Assembly (NCBI GenBank): GCA_025963715.1 | Contig: JAOQAG010000040.1 | Coordinates: 46,421 to 110,420 of the forward strand | Source: Bacteroidota bacterium | GTDB taxonomy: Bacteria > Bacteroidota > Bacteroidia > 2-12-FULL-35-15 | Reading direction: 5' to 3' | Length of the DNA: 64,000 nucleotides | Shown: positions 9,412 through 17,937 of the stretch, in pieces | Layout of the letters: each line of letters opens with the position of its first letter | How positions within the stretch are numbered: position 1 is the first letter of the stretch | The notes under the pieces: generated by a model | Told to the model about the DNA's origin: nothing | Seen by the model: only the letters and a program-made list of their open reading frames with translations | Database searches by the model: none | Made by a program: the position numbers and the translations under genes

Positions 9412-9900
9412 CTAAAATAAAGCGGTTTGTTTGCCGAATACGATCCCGCGTTCGTGGTTCAGCAGCCACTCTTTGCGCCACACACCGGCACCGTAGCCCA
9501 CCAGCTTTCCGTTTACGCCAATCACCCGGTGACAGGGTACAATCACAGAGATCGGGTTGCTGCCATTGGCATTTCCTACGGCACGCGTGGCATTGGCATC
9601 GCCCAGCATTTTAGATACATCCAGGTACGAAACGGTTTTCCCGAAAGGGATCGTCACCAGCTTATCCCACACTTTTTTCTGAAAATCGCTTCCCTTAGCA
9701 TTCAGCTTTATGCCGAAATCTTTCCGCATACCTTTAAAATATTCTTCGAGCTGGTACAGGCATTCTTTGAGAGATGGATGCACTTTGGTGGAAGTATGCC
9801 TGCGCTCGTCTACAAAATAAACGGTTGCAATACCATCTTCATCGCCTGTTATTTCGATCAGGCCAATGGGAGAGGAGTAATATGCCGTGTGCAATTCCAT
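9412..9900 (-). CDS. ogt: Methylated-DNA-[protein]-cysteine S-methyltransferase
   Basis: 162-residue suicide repair protein removing O6-methyl groups from guanine. The acceptor motif VPCHRVIG has the reactive Cys at residue 123; upstream are the helix-turn-helix region with the arginine finger (ATRAVGNANGSNP) and the FGKTVSYLDV segment. The N-terminal half is the short ribonuclease-H-like domain seen in Ogt-type proteins, without an Ada regulatory domain. The gene is single; its start is preceded by the terminator of the upstream SGNH gene. Confidence 0.94.
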   Translation of the reverse strand: MELHTAYYSSPIGLIEITGDEDGIATVYFVDERRHTSTKVHPSLKECLYQLEEYFKGMRKDFGIKLNAKGSDFQKKVWDKLVTIPFGKTVSYLDVSKMLGDANATRAVGNANGSNPISVIVPCHRVIGVNGKLVGYGAGVWRKEWLLNHERGIVFGKQTALF

Positions 9901-9932
9901 CCTGCAAAGGTAGGACTTGTTGTGTTGCCATC

Positions 9933-9972
9933 AAAAAAATAAACCCCGGTGATTTGTAAAAAAACACCGGGG
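9933..9972 (-). terminator. Rho-independent terminator of the fadL/SGNH unit
   Basis: Perfect 8-bp stem CCCCGGTG (9944-9951) with CACCGGGG (9965-9972). On the minus strand it is followed by a T-rich run (complement of 9933-9943). It lies 28 nt past the stop codon of the SGNH lipoprotein gene. Confidence 0.8.
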
Positions 9973-9999
9973 CCAATTAAACTAAATTTTTAATGCTGA

Positions 10000-11361
10000 T
10001 TATGGGAAAATGATCCCATGGTATTTGTTGGCATCAACCTGCGGAATGGTTGCGCCATAGGTTGCATTGATCGACTTGATGAATTCATTTGCCAACAGAG
10101 CATTTCCGAACGGCGTAAGGTGGATGCCATCCAGTGAAAACGCGCCACCTGTTACAAATGTGGTGCTTGCGGCAACGCCGTTGTAGGTAATGCCGGTTTT
10201 GGCGCCCCGCATAAATGCATTTACATCCACAAAAGCATAGCCTTTTGCGCTTGCAGCCGATCTTAATTTGCTGTTGTAATTTCCTACAGCGGTTTCAATC
10301 GAGCTGATCTCCGCCGCGGTTAAAATGTATTGATTTGGAATGGGTTTTAATGGCGATGATCCCCACATGGCACATTTTAGTGAATCCTGCGGTGTGCTTA
10401 ATAAAACCAGCTCACCGTCATTCATCGGCCTTAAACCGCCCGGTACGCTCGGATCTGCAATGATAAATGCATTAGCACCTGCATGAAATGTGTAAGGCAA
10501 TCCGTTTGCTGCATACACGCTTGTTAAATAAGTGGCAGTGGCGGCATCCAGCGTTAAGCCGTTGTAAGGCACGGTGGTAAAGTAAGGAAGCGATGTAATA
10601 TCAGGAATATTACCGATCACGCCTTTTGCACCATTGGCGCTCATGGTGGAAATGATCAGGTCGATGCTGGCATCAAATCCAACACCCGGTGATCCTGCAG
10701 ATGGTGTGATGGCATCGGATGCGCCGCCTGCCAGTGCGTATGCCAGCACATCGTTGTTACCGATGAACACGGAAAAGAAGGTCGGATTTTGTGCTGCTGC
10801 ATCGGCTAAAATAGAAGCTGTTGCAGGATTGGAAGCCATGCGGGCAAAAAACGGGTTGTAATTTCCAACACCGTTTGCCGGATTGCCGTAGCCCGGATAT
10901 ACCGTGGTGATTGCTTTTGCGCCCGGTACACCCATGTTGTTGAACGGGCCGTCTGTTCCATAAATGTTGGATGCAAAAATAGTATAATCGCCGGTTGCCG
11001 CTGCCGGTATTGGCGATAAAGATCTTACACCTTTGCAATCGGTTGCATAACCCAATATTAATTTTGCATTTAAGCTGGAGCCAATTCCAACAGAACCGGC
11101 ACTTACAAGCGGTTGTTTAAAATCGCCGCCGCCCACTAATTTAAATTGTCCGGCTAAAATGTTTGCGTACGAAACCTCCTGTCCGTCGCGGTACAAAGCA
11201 GCATCGGCAAAGCCGGAAGTAATGGAATTACCGATCGCTACGTAACGCGTAGGATCCATGCTGCCTTTGGTGGCTTCGGGTGTATCCAGTGTCGGCTTGC
11301 AGGCCGCAAACATGCTGATGGAAGCTGCCAGTAAAAGTGATTGATATATATTTTTTTTCAT
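10000..11361 (-). CDS. SGNH-hydrolase-type lipoprotein, candidate lipase
   Basis: 453 residues with a lipoprotein signal (MKKNIYQSLLLAASISMFAAC, Cys 21). The SGNH core starts at YVAIGNSITSG, so the usual block-I GDS is GNS here: the serine is kept but the preceding Asp is Asn. Block III is FIGNNDVLAYA, and the catalytic Asp/His pair is in LDGIHLTPFG. It lies 11 nt downstream of the FadL-type porin on the same strand, so the pair is almost certainly one transcript; a surface or periplasmic esterase next to a fatty-acid porin suggests release and uptake of fatty acids (inference). A terminator follows. Confidence 0.82.
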   Translation of the reverse strand: MKKNIYQSLLLAASISMFAACKPTLDTPEATKGSMDPTRYVAIGNSITSGFADAALYRDGQEVSYANILAGQFKLVGGGDFKQPLVSAGSVGIGSSLNAKLILGYATDCKGVRSLSPIPAAATGDYTIFASNIYGTDGPFNNMGVPGAKAITTVYPGYGNPANGVGNYNPFFARMASNPATASILADAAAQNPTFFSVFIGNNDVLAYALAGGASDAITPSAGSPGVGFDASIDLIISTMSANGAKGVIGNIPDITSLPYFTTVPYNGLTLDAATATYLTSVYAANGLPYTFHAGANAFIIADPSVPGGLRPMNDGELVLLSTPQDSLKCAMWGSSPLKPIPNQYILTAAEISSIETAVGNYNSKLRSAASAKGYAFVDVNAFMRGAKTGITYNGVAASTTFVTGGAFSLDGIHLTPFGNALLANEFIKSINATYGATIPQVDANKYHGIIFP

Positions 11362-11372
11362 GATCGTTTTTG

Positions 11373-12611
11373 TTAAAAGTTATACGCTACTGATAATCCC
11401 GGGATGCATACATAGGTTTTGTACGTTCCATCCATGTTGCTGTGGATGTTGTGATCGGTACGCTGAATGTGCTCGTATGTAAAAGAAGCATCGGCAGCAA
11501 AATGTTTGCTGAACTGATAGCCCAATCCGCCTGAAAAATTCAAACGGTCGTTATCCGGTGTTTCCGGTGTTACATAACCTTTTTGAATGGGTGTGATGCC
11601 GTAGGCAATACCCAACCGTGCTGCAAATTTATCGGTGATCATGTATTGCGCACCCAAACGATAGGAGAATGAATTTTTATACTGGCGCGGCTCTTTTGTA
11701 TCCTGTAAAGAAGTTGTATTGGTTTCGTAATCGAATGCCAGTGTATCGTATGCTTTCCAGCCTACAAAATTAATATCGAGTGCGATGCTTAATTTTTTTG
11801 TTGGCATATAAGCAAGCCCTAATGTTGCTACCTGCGGTAAGGGAAGATTTGCAGAAAATTTGCCATCAGGGAACTGTGTGGCAAGTGATGCCGGAATGTT
11901 GGTAAAGGTGGCATCGCCGCTTTTTACTTTCATATTTACCTGTGAACGGTAGGATAATCCGATGGAAAATTTGTCGATGGGTTTGAAATAGATCCCGGCG
12001 TTAAATCCGTAACCGTTGGCTTTTCCATCCAGCTCTGCATTTCCGTAGGTGCCGCTTGCATCGATCACGGGAATATCTTTTTTCAGATTTACATGTCCGA
12101 TCCCGTATACAAATCCGGCACCGATGCCGATCTTATCCGTGATCTTATAACTCACTGTCGGTTGAATGAAGATAGAGGTCAGGCTCAGGGAGGTAAGTGC
12201 AAAACGGCCTGTCCATCCATCTTCCCAGGTAATGGTACTTCCGAACGGGGTGTATACACCTAATCCGAATTTTAAATTATTCAATGCTTTGTGTTTGCTG
12301 CTGTCGCATCCGAATATGGCATACCCGGTAAACGGATAGCTTACAGGAGAAACTGTTTTGGATTGTGCGCTGGTTCCTGCATCGCGGTAAATGGAATTTG
12401 CAATGGTGGGGCTCACTCCAAGACTGATGCTGCTGCCGGGAACGAATGACATGCCGCCCGGATTAAAAAATAAAGCGGCGCCATCCTGTACGAGTGCCGT
12501 TCCTGCACTTCCCATGGCTTGTTGTTTCTGTCCCTGCAGGTTTACCTGGAATCCTTGTGCAAATAGCAAGGCCGGACCTGATGCGATTAATAATGTAATC
12601 AGTTTTTTCAT
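11373..12611 (-). CDS. OmpP1/FadL-family outer-membrane transporter
   Basis: 412-residue outer-membrane beta-barrel of the FadL family, which carries long-chain fatty acids and other hydrophobic compounds across the outer membrane. After the signal peptide the mature N-terminus QGFQVNLQGQKQQAMGSAGTALV leads into the hatch segment with the FNPGGMSFV motif (NPAG-like). Alternating hydrophobic strands run to a C-terminal aromatic residue (AYNF). The neighbours are an SGNH lipoprotein downstream and a Crp/Fnr regulator upstream, with the fadNAE operon beyond; this supports a fatty-acid role over aromatic-compound uptake. Confidence 0.9.
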   Translation of the reverse strand: MKKLITLLIASGPALLFAQGFQVNLQGQKQQAMGSAGTALVQDGAALFFNPGGMSFVPGSSISLGVSPTIANSIYRDAGTSAQSKTVSPVSYPFTGYAIFGCDSSKHKALNNLKFGLGVYTPFGSTITWEDGWTGRFALTSLSLTSIFIQPTVSYKITDKIGIGAGFVYGIGHVNLKKDIPVIDASGTYGNAELDGKANGYGFNAGIYFKPIDKFSIGLSYRSQVNMKVKSGDATFTNIPASLATQFPDGKFSANLPLPQVATLGLAYMPTKKLSIALDINFVGWKAYDTLAFDYETNTTSLQDTKEPRQYKNSFSYRLGAQYMITDKFAARLGIAYGITPIQKGYVTPETPDNDRLNFSGGLGYQFSKHFAADASFTYEHIQRTDHNIHSNMDGTYKTYVCIPGLSVAYNF

Positions 12612-12615
12612 GATT

Positions 12616-12718
12616 TAGTTCAAAGTTTAAAGTTCAAAAGTTCAAAGTTTGCTGTGCGCAGATTATAGTGTTCATTGGTTTACCGGTTCATTAGTTCATT
12701 GGTTTGCTGTGCGCAGAT
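12616..12718. repeat. Repeat-filled fadL upstream region
   Basis: Starts with AAAGTTCAAAG-type near-direct copies, followed by two direct copies of GTTTGCTGTGCGCAGAT (12647-12663 and 12702-12718) separated by 'GGTTCATTAGTTCATTGG'-like DNA. These lie directly upstream of fadL (which starts at 12611), so they sit in its probable 5' region. The same 'TTTGCTGTGCG' word follows the AAAGTTC run at 14236-14270. Confidence 0.65.
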
Positions 12719-12811
12719 CTAGTGTTGCCTGAAGTAACAAATCTAAGGTATTGAAGCAAAAATAATATTGACAATTGTCAGTAAATACACTTGATAAATG
12801 TCAAGAAAAAA

Positions 12812-13399
12812 TCAGGCTGTTTTTGTGAACTGCTGACGCAAGCGGCTCAATGTTTCCGGTGCAATGCCAAGATAGGAGGAGAGGTATACCAGCGGAACGC
12901 GGTTCACCAGCTTGGGATGCGATTTTAAAAATTCTTTATAACGTTCCTGGGCGGAGTAGCTGGAACGGCTTACTTTCTTAATCCTTTCGAGCGCTTTAAT
13001 AAAATACTGCTCGATTATTTTTCGTACCATCCTTTCAAACAACGGGATCTCGTCGTAAAAACGGTTAAGGTCGGCATGCGTGATGCTAAAGATATGGCTG
13101 TCTTCCAACGCTTCAATGTTAAGTCTTGCAGTTTCACCGGCAAGAAATGCTTTTGCATCACCAAACCAGTTGTGCTCTGCAACCAGCTCAATGGTTTGCT
13201 CGTTTCCTTTCTCGTCGATCACATAGTAGCGGCACAATCCTTCGTTTAAAAAAAACATAAAATTGGATTGTTCGCCTTCGCTTAAAATATTTTTTTTCTT
13301 TTTTATATGACGCACTTTTAAAACGGAGATGATCTTATCGATATCCGCATCGGCTAAAGCTCCCCGTTGTTTTAAATTTTTGATAAGTGCGTTGAACAT
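12812..13399 (-). CDS. Crp/Fnr-family transcriptional regulator
   Basis: 195 residues: an N-terminal cyclic-nucleotide-binding-like beta-roll (about residues 25-120, including ILSEGEQSNFMFFLNEGLCRYY) and a C-terminal winged-helix region ending VPLVYLSSYLGIAPETLSRLRQ, where the recognition helix is PETLSRLR. The cAMP-binding phosphate cassette is not conserved in an obvious form, and there is no Cys cluster of the Fnr type, so the ligand is unknown. This is the usual Bacteroidota subgroup. Its position between fadL and the thioesterase gene, same strand, makes it a candidate regulator of lipid use, but it may act elsewhere. Confidence 0.88.
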   Translation of the reverse strand: MFNALIKNLKQRGALADADIDKIISVLKVRHIKKKKNILSEGEQSNFMFFLNEGLCRYYVIDEKGNEQTIELVAEHNWFGDAKAFLAGETARLNIEALEDSHIFSITHADLNRFYDEIPLFERMVRKIIEQYFIKALERIKKVSRSSYSAQERYKEFLKSHPKLVNRVPLVYLSSYLGIAPETLSRLRQQFTKTA

Positions 13400-13494
13400 A
13401 AAAACAGCTAGTTAAATGAAGCAATTTTTGTTTTGAAAATGGTTCTCTGAAAAAGTGCCTGTAACAGCGTCGGAGTATACGTGTTACAAAAAAA

Positions 13495-14226
13495 TCATAC
13501 CAGTTTATTTACAAATCCGATGTAGGCAGTCATGGCATCGGCAGAAGAGATTCCCGATTTGTTTTTCCACGCGTTGTATTTTGCTGCAGCCACAAAATCA
13601 AACATGGCTGGCTTGTCGATGTTGATTTCTCCAATAGTAGCCTGTTTGTTCAGCGCATATAATTCCAGCATGTCTTCGTTCGATGGTTTTTTTGTTAATT
13701 CCATCACGCGTTTTTTTGCGGCTTCAAATTTTATTTCTAATTCGGTCATTGGTTTTGTTGAATCTTTTGCCGGTATAGTTTTTACGGGAATTGGCTCTTC
13801 GATAAAATCAGCGCTTTTGGGAATTTCCATAAATTTTAACGCCCATTCTTCCGGTAATCCGGTAAGCTTGCGTTGTTCCACATTGATCCAGGCACCGTCC
13901 ACATTGATCAGTGCTGCCTGTACGCCATCGCCGCGGTAAATTTCCTGGCGGAACGACCAGCGTGAGCCGTCTTTCCGGCATTTGGTCAATACACAGGTAA
14001 CTTTTACCGTATCGCTGGGGCGGATCTCACGCATGTAAATTAATTCTTCACGAAAAAGGATCGGTCCGATCTTTAATTCCAGCAACGTTTTATCATTGAA
14101 TCCAAGCGAGCCTAGAATTTCCAATCGCGCCTGGGCAGCAAAATCAGCATAAGCAGAATGACGTAAATGCATGTTTGCATCAATCTGCGACCACATTACT
14201 TTGCTTTCATAAAAAACATTTTCCAT
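13495..14226 (-). CDS. Thioesterase (4HBT) fused to acyl-CoA-binding protein
   Basis: 243 residues with two domains. Residues 1 to about 140 are a hotdog-fold acyl-CoA thioesterase (WSQIDANMHLRHSAYADFAAQARLEIL, the 4HBT active-site helix region with Asp at the DANMH position). Residues about 160-243 are a complete acyl-CoA-binding protein domain: KPSNEDMLELYALNKQATIG, MFDFVAAAKYNAW and DAMTAYIGFV. The ACBP residues that hold CoA (the Tyr of LYAL, the Lys of NKQ, the Lys of AKYNAW and the Tyr of AYIGF) are kept; one usual Tyr (YKQ) is Asn. A Pro/Lys/Thr-rich linker joins them. Just downstream of fadE on the same strand. The domain pairing suggests a thioesterase that receives acyl-CoA from its own carrier domain. 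Confidence 0.9.
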   Translation of the reverse strand: MENVFYESKVMWSQIDANMHLRHSAYADFAAQARLEILGSLGFNDKTLLELKIGPILFREELIYMREIRPSDTVKVTCVLTKCRKDGSRWSFRQEIYRGDGVQAALINVDGAWINVEQRKLTGLPEEWALKFMEIPKSADFIEEPIPVKTIPAKDSTKPMTELEIKFEAAKKRVMELTKKPSNEDMLELYALNKQATIGEINIDKPAMFDFVAAAKYNAWKNKSGISSADAMTAYIGFVNKLV

Positions 14227-14346
14227 TTTTTTTTAAGTTCAAAGTTCAAAGTTCAAAGTTTGCTGTGCGGATAACGAACAGGAACGAAATTACGAACCTA
14301 CGCATCCGGTACTAATTACTAACGACTAGCTACTAATTACTATTCA

Positions 14347-16122
14347 CTAAAAACTGTATTTGCCTTCCGCGATCAATTTTGCAGAAATGTTTCTGCGTGC
14401 TTCAGTGGTATTCAACGGTTCTGTTTTTGTGAAACGTTTTAATCCCATCAACATGGCGCGTTGCTCATCACCGCCGGAAAAGCTGTTGATCGCTTCTTTT
14501 CCTGATTTGTGAATTCTATCAGCAGCATCATTGATGTATACACGCATGATGTCCAGTTGTTCCTTGCAGGTTTCTTCGCCTCTCATGGAAACTAATTTTT
14601 CCACGCGCAATTGCAATGATTCCGAAACGTAGGTTTCGATGATCATATCCGCAAGGTTCATCAATACTTCCTGTTCTTTGCCTAATTGCTGCATCAGTTT
14701 CTGAACGGCGGCACCGGCAACCATCAGCACCGATTTTTTAAACCCGGTCACATATTTTTTTTCTCTCGAGAACAATGTTTCTTCCGTACTTGCAAAATCA
14801 GGAATACCCATTAATTCTTTTGCTACTTCCTGCGCAGGACCCATCAGGTCCAGTTCGCCTTTCATGGCGCGTTTCAGCATCATGTCAACAGTTAACATCC
14901 TATTGATCTCGTTTGTTCCTTCAAAAATACGATTGATGCGTGCATCGCGGTACGCTCTGTCCATCGGCGCTTCCGCGCTGTAACCCATTCCGCCATAGAT
15001 CTGAACACCTTCATCCACCACATAATCCAACACTTCCGAACCGTGAACTTTCACAATTGCCGCTTCCACTGCAAATTGTTCCACGCCTTTTAATTTTGCT
15101 TTTGCTTCGTCCATTCCACCTGCGATCAATGATTTGATAGCATCTTCAATGTTCTGACTGGCGCGGTATACAGCTGATTCCGCTGCAAATGTACGGATCG
15201 CCTGTTCTGCCACTTTATAACGGATCGCGCCGTATTTAGAGATCGGGCGGCCGAATTGCATGCGTTCGTTTGCATATTTCACCGACTGGCTGATGGTTTC
15301 TTTACAACCGCCAACAGCAGCTCCTGCAAGCTTAATACGACCTAAGTTCAAAATATTTACGGCAATCTTGAAACCGTTCTGACGCTCGGATAATAAATTT
15401 TCTACCGGCACTTTGCAATCATTAAAAAATACCTGGCGGGTAGAGCTTCCTTTGATCCCCATTTTATGTTCTTCGGGATTCAATGAAATACCACCAAAGG
15501 CTTTTTCAACAATGAATGCACTTAAATTTTCATCATTATCGATTTTTGCAAACACGGTGTAGATATCAGCGAAACCGCCATTGGTGATCCACATTTTTTG
15601 TCCGTTGAGGATGTAATGTTTTCCGTCTTCAGATAAAACCGCTTTAGTTTTTCCGGAATTTGCATCCGACCCCGAGCTTGGCTCTGTCAGGCAATAGGCT
15701 GCTTTCCATTCAGCGCTTGCTAATTTCGGAATGTATTTCGCTTTTTGTTCGGCGTTACCGTAATATAAGATCGGTAATGTGCCAATTCCTGTGTGTGCAG
15801 AGATCGCTACAGCGAAGGAATGCCCGGCGCCTAAAATTTCCGTCGCCAGCATGGAAGTAGTAAAATCTTTTCCAAATCCGCCGTACTCTTCCGGTACGGA
15901 AATCCCTAACAAGCCCAGTTCTCCGGCTTTGTTCAACAAGTCAACCATCAGGCCTTCTTCCTGTGAATCGATGCGATCGAGTTTGTCCCACACATTCTGC
16001 GCTAAAAAGTCGTGGCAGGTTTGCGCGATCATTAATTGTTCTTCATTCCATTCTTCAGGAATGAATACGTTTTTTGCTTCAGTGTCTTTGATGAGGAATT
16101 CTCCTCCTTTTAGTGTCGTCAT
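14347..16122 (-). CDS. fadE: Acyl-CoA dehydrogenase
   Basis: First step of the beta-oxidation cycle: FAD-dependent oxidation of acyl-CoA to trans-2-enoyl-CoA. 591 residues, longer than the about 380 of short-chain enzymes because of a C-terminal helical extension as in B. subtilis FadE and VLCAD. Visible motifs are AYCLTEPSSGSDANSGKTKA (FAD and acyl site), WITNGGFADIYTVFAK, GGMGYSAEAPMDRAYRDARINRIFEGTNEINR with the catalytic Glu in EGTNE. It stands third in a fadN-fadA-fadE order. The 149-nt spacer to fadA holds an inverted repeat. Confidence 0.95.
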   Translation of the reverse strand: MTTLKGGEFLIKDTEAKNVFIPEEWNEEQLMIAQTCHDFLAQNVWDKLDRIDSQEEGLMVDLLNKAGELGLLGISVPEEYGGFGKDFTTSMLATEILGAGHSFAVAISAHTGIGTLPILYYGNAEQKAKYIPKLASAEWKAAYCLTEPSSGSDANSGKTKAVLSEDGKHYILNGQKMWITNGGFADIYTVFAKIDNDENLSAFIVEKAFGGISLNPEEHKMGIKGSSTRQVFFNDCKVPVENLLSERQNGFKIAVNILNLGRIKLAGAAVGGCKETISQSVKYANERMQFGRPISKYGAIRYKVAEQAIRTFAAESAVYRASQNIEDAIKSLIAGGMDEAKAKLKGVEQFAVEAAIVKVHGSEVLDYVVDEGVQIYGGMGYSAEAPMDRAYRDARINRIFEGTNEINRMLTVDMMLKRAMKGELDLMGPAQEVAKELMGIPDFASTEETLFSREKKYVTGFKKSVLMVAGAAVQKLMQQLGKEQEVLMNLADMIIETYVSESLQLRVEKLVSMRGEETCKEQLDIMRVYINDAADRIHKSGKEAINSFSGGDEQRAMLMGLKRFTKTEPLNTTEARRNISAKLIAEGKYSF

Positions 16123-16145
16123 GATTATTTTTGGTTAGGCGTTTG

Positions 16146-16271
16146 TTTTACCACTAAGGCACTAAGTTCACTTAGCTTATATTTAGTGGTTTGTGTTTTT
16201 TTTATTTCAATATTTTAATCTTTTCTTCTTCTTTTCTAATTCTTAGTGTTCTAAGTGCCTTAGTGGTAAAA
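16146..16271. repeat. 126-bp inverted-repeat element in the fadA-fadE spacer
   Basis: Arms of 21 bp (16146-16166 and 16251-16271) match with one mismatch; the motif is ACCACTAAGGCACT. The element fills almost the whole spacer and its right arm abuts the fadA stop codon. A CTTAGTGGTAAAA fragment recurs near 44557. In the fad mRNA it would fold into a long hairpin with about an 84-nt loop. Confidence 0.8.
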
Positions 16272-17450
16272 CTACAGCAACTCGAATACTCCTGCAGCGC
16301 CTTGCCCTGTCCCCACACACATACTCACAATTCCGTATTTTTTATTCTGGCGTTTTAATTCATTGAATAATTGAACTGATAATTTTGCACCGGTACAACC
16401 CAATGGATGCCCGAGGGAAATGGCGCCACCGTTCACATTTACGATCTCCGGATTTAAATTTAATTCGCGGATTACAGCCAAAGATTGCGATGCAAATGCT
16501 TCATTCAATTCGATCAGGTCGATTTGATTTAAGCTCATGCCTGCTAATTTTAATGCTTTTGGAATGGCTGCTACCGGGCCGATTCCCATGATGCGCGGTG
16601 GCACGCCTGCTGCTGCATAACTTACCATGCGTGCGATGGGTGTAAGATTATTTTCTTTCATGAATTTTTCACTCACGATCATTACAAATGCAGCACCATC
16701 ACTGGTTTGTGAAGAGTTACCGGCCGTTACACTTCCTTTGGCATCAAATACCGGTTTTAATTTTGTCAGCGCTTCAATGGTGGTATCTGCACGCGGGCCT
16801 TCGTCGGTATCGACAATAAAGCTGCGTGTTTTTTTCTTTTCGTTTTCATCCACATACGTTTCCTGAACATTGATCGGAACGATCTGGCTTTTGAATTTTC
16901 CTTCCTTGATCGCAGCGATTGCTTTCTGATGTGATTTCAATGAAAATGCATCCTGGTCCTCGCGGCTCACGTTGTATTCTGTTGCTACTGCTTCGGCTGT
17001 TAAGCCCATTCCCCAGTAATGATCGGGGTGTGCGAGTGCAACGCCAGCGTGCGGAACGATTCTCCATCCGCCCATCGGAATTAAGCTCATGCTTTCGGCA
17101 CCGCCTGCAATGATACAATCGGCCATACCGGAATGGATTTTTGCTGACGCGATCGCAATCGTTTCCAAACCGGAAGCGCAATAGCGGTTCACGGTAACGC
17201 CTGCTACTTTATCAGTAGTAGGAAATGCCATTAATGAAATCAGGCGCGCCATGTTCAGACCTTGCTCTGCTTCCGGCATTGCGTTTCCAACGATCAGGTC
17301 GTCCACTTGCTCGGGCGCCACCGTTGGTACCGATGCCATTAAATGTTTGATCACATCGGATGCTAAATCATCCGGGCGTGTAAAACGAAATCCGCCTTTT
17401 GTGGCTTTACCGACTGCGGTACGGAAACCTGCTACTATGTATGCATTCAT
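16272..17450 (-). CDS. fadA: Acetyl-CoA C-acyltransferase (3-ketoacyl-CoA thiolase)
   Basis: Last step of beta-oxidation, thiolytic cleavage of 3-ketoacyl-CoA. 392 residues, the normal length. The nucleophilic Cys91 lies in NRYCASGLE, the catalytic His348 in [10 protein letters not shown], and the general-base Cys378 in [10 protein letters not shown]. The N-terminal [13 protein letters not shown] and the QTSDGAAFV segment are canonical. Follows the four-helix-bundle gene and fadN on the same strand. Confidence 0.96.
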   Translation of the reverse strand: MNAYIVAGFRTAVGKATKGGFRFTRPDDLASDVIKHLMASVPTVAPEQVDDLIVGNAMPEAEQGLNMARLISLMAFPTTDKVAGVTVNRYCASGLETIAIASAKIHSGMADCIIAGGAESMSLIPMGGWRIVPHAGVALAHPDHYWGMGLTAEAVATEYNVSREDQDAFSLKSHQKAIAAIKEGKFKSQIVPINVQETYVDENEKKKTRSFIVDTDEGPRADTTIEALTKLKPVFDAKGSVTAGNSSQTSDGAAFVMIVSEKFMKENNLTPIARMVSYAAAGVPPRIMGIGPVAAIPKALKLAGMSLNQIDLIELNEAFASQSLAVIRELNLNPEIVNVNGGAISLGHPLGCTGAKLSVQLFNELKRQNKKYGIVSMCVGTGQGAAGVFELL

Positions 17451-17461
17451 TGTTAAATAGA

Positions 17462-17936
17462 TTTGAGATGTTAGATGTGAGATTTGAGATGCTGTGTAAT
17501 TACACTTTCTCCATAATTTTATTTTGTAATGTGTTTTGAAATGTATAAGTCATTTTTTGTATTTCTTCAATCTCTTTTAATAAAAGCTGAAGTGTTTCTG
17601 CTGTAATTAAATTTAATTTATTGGAAATTATCAATTGTGTTTGTAATTCATAAGATGATCCATTTGCAATTCCTAAAAAATGAATAAACTCTTTATTCGA
17701 GTTTCTACCAGCACCCTCAGAAATATTAAAAGGAACAGAGATCGCAGATCTCCTGATTTGTGAAGTCAATCCATACATTTCTTCTCTTGGAAAATTAGAA
17801 GTGGCTTTGTAAACTTCTACAGAAAGATTGATTGCTTTGTTCCAAAATTTTAATTCTTTTAAATGATGCATATTTAGTTTATAATTTTTTTAAATTTTAG
17901 TATCTCACTTCTCAAATCTCATGTCTCACATCTAAA
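17462..17936. repeat. Inverted flanks around the four-helix-bundle gene
   Basis: Segments 17462-17490 and 17902-17936, either side of the small gene, are related in opposite orientation: both contain TTAGATGTGAGA and GATTTGAGA. The gene plus flanks behaves like a cassette placed between fadN and fadA. Similar 'GATGTTAGAT' words also occur alone near 302-330, 7593-7628 and 53984-54015, so the two flanks could instead be independent copies of that dispersed family. Confidence 0.55.
17500..17871 (-). CDS. Four-helix-bundle protein (S23/23S rRNA IVS family)
   Basis: 123 residues with the full family pattern: LKELKFWNKAINLSVEVYK, FPREEMYGLTSQIRRSAISV, PFNISEGAGRNSNKEFIHFL, IANGSSYELQTQL. The family was first met as the product of intervening sequences in 23S rRNA genes and includes the Avd accessory protein of diversity-generating retroelements; a basic nucleic-acid-binding pentamer is known for Avd. 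No reverse transcriptase is nearby. The gene is intact, visibly AT-richer than its fad neighbours, interrupts the otherwise fadNAE-like order, and is bounded by inverted related sequences. Its role here is unknown and it may simply be a passenger. Confidence 0.92.
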   Translation of the reverse strand: MHHLKELKFWNKAINLSVEVYKATSNFPREEMYGLTSQIRRSAISVPFNISEGAGRNSNKEFIHFLGIANGSSYELQTQLIISNKLNLITAETLQLLLKEIEEIQKMTYTFQNTLQNKIMEKV

Positions 17937-17937
17937 T

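Noticed and set aside
17500..17871. Diversity-generating retroelement suggested by the Avd-like four-helix protein
   Set aside because: No reverse transcriptase, template repeat or variable-repeat target gene was found in the window.
17500..17871. Intervening sequence of a 23S rRNA gene
   Set aside because: Flanked by fad genes; no rRNA sequence is present.
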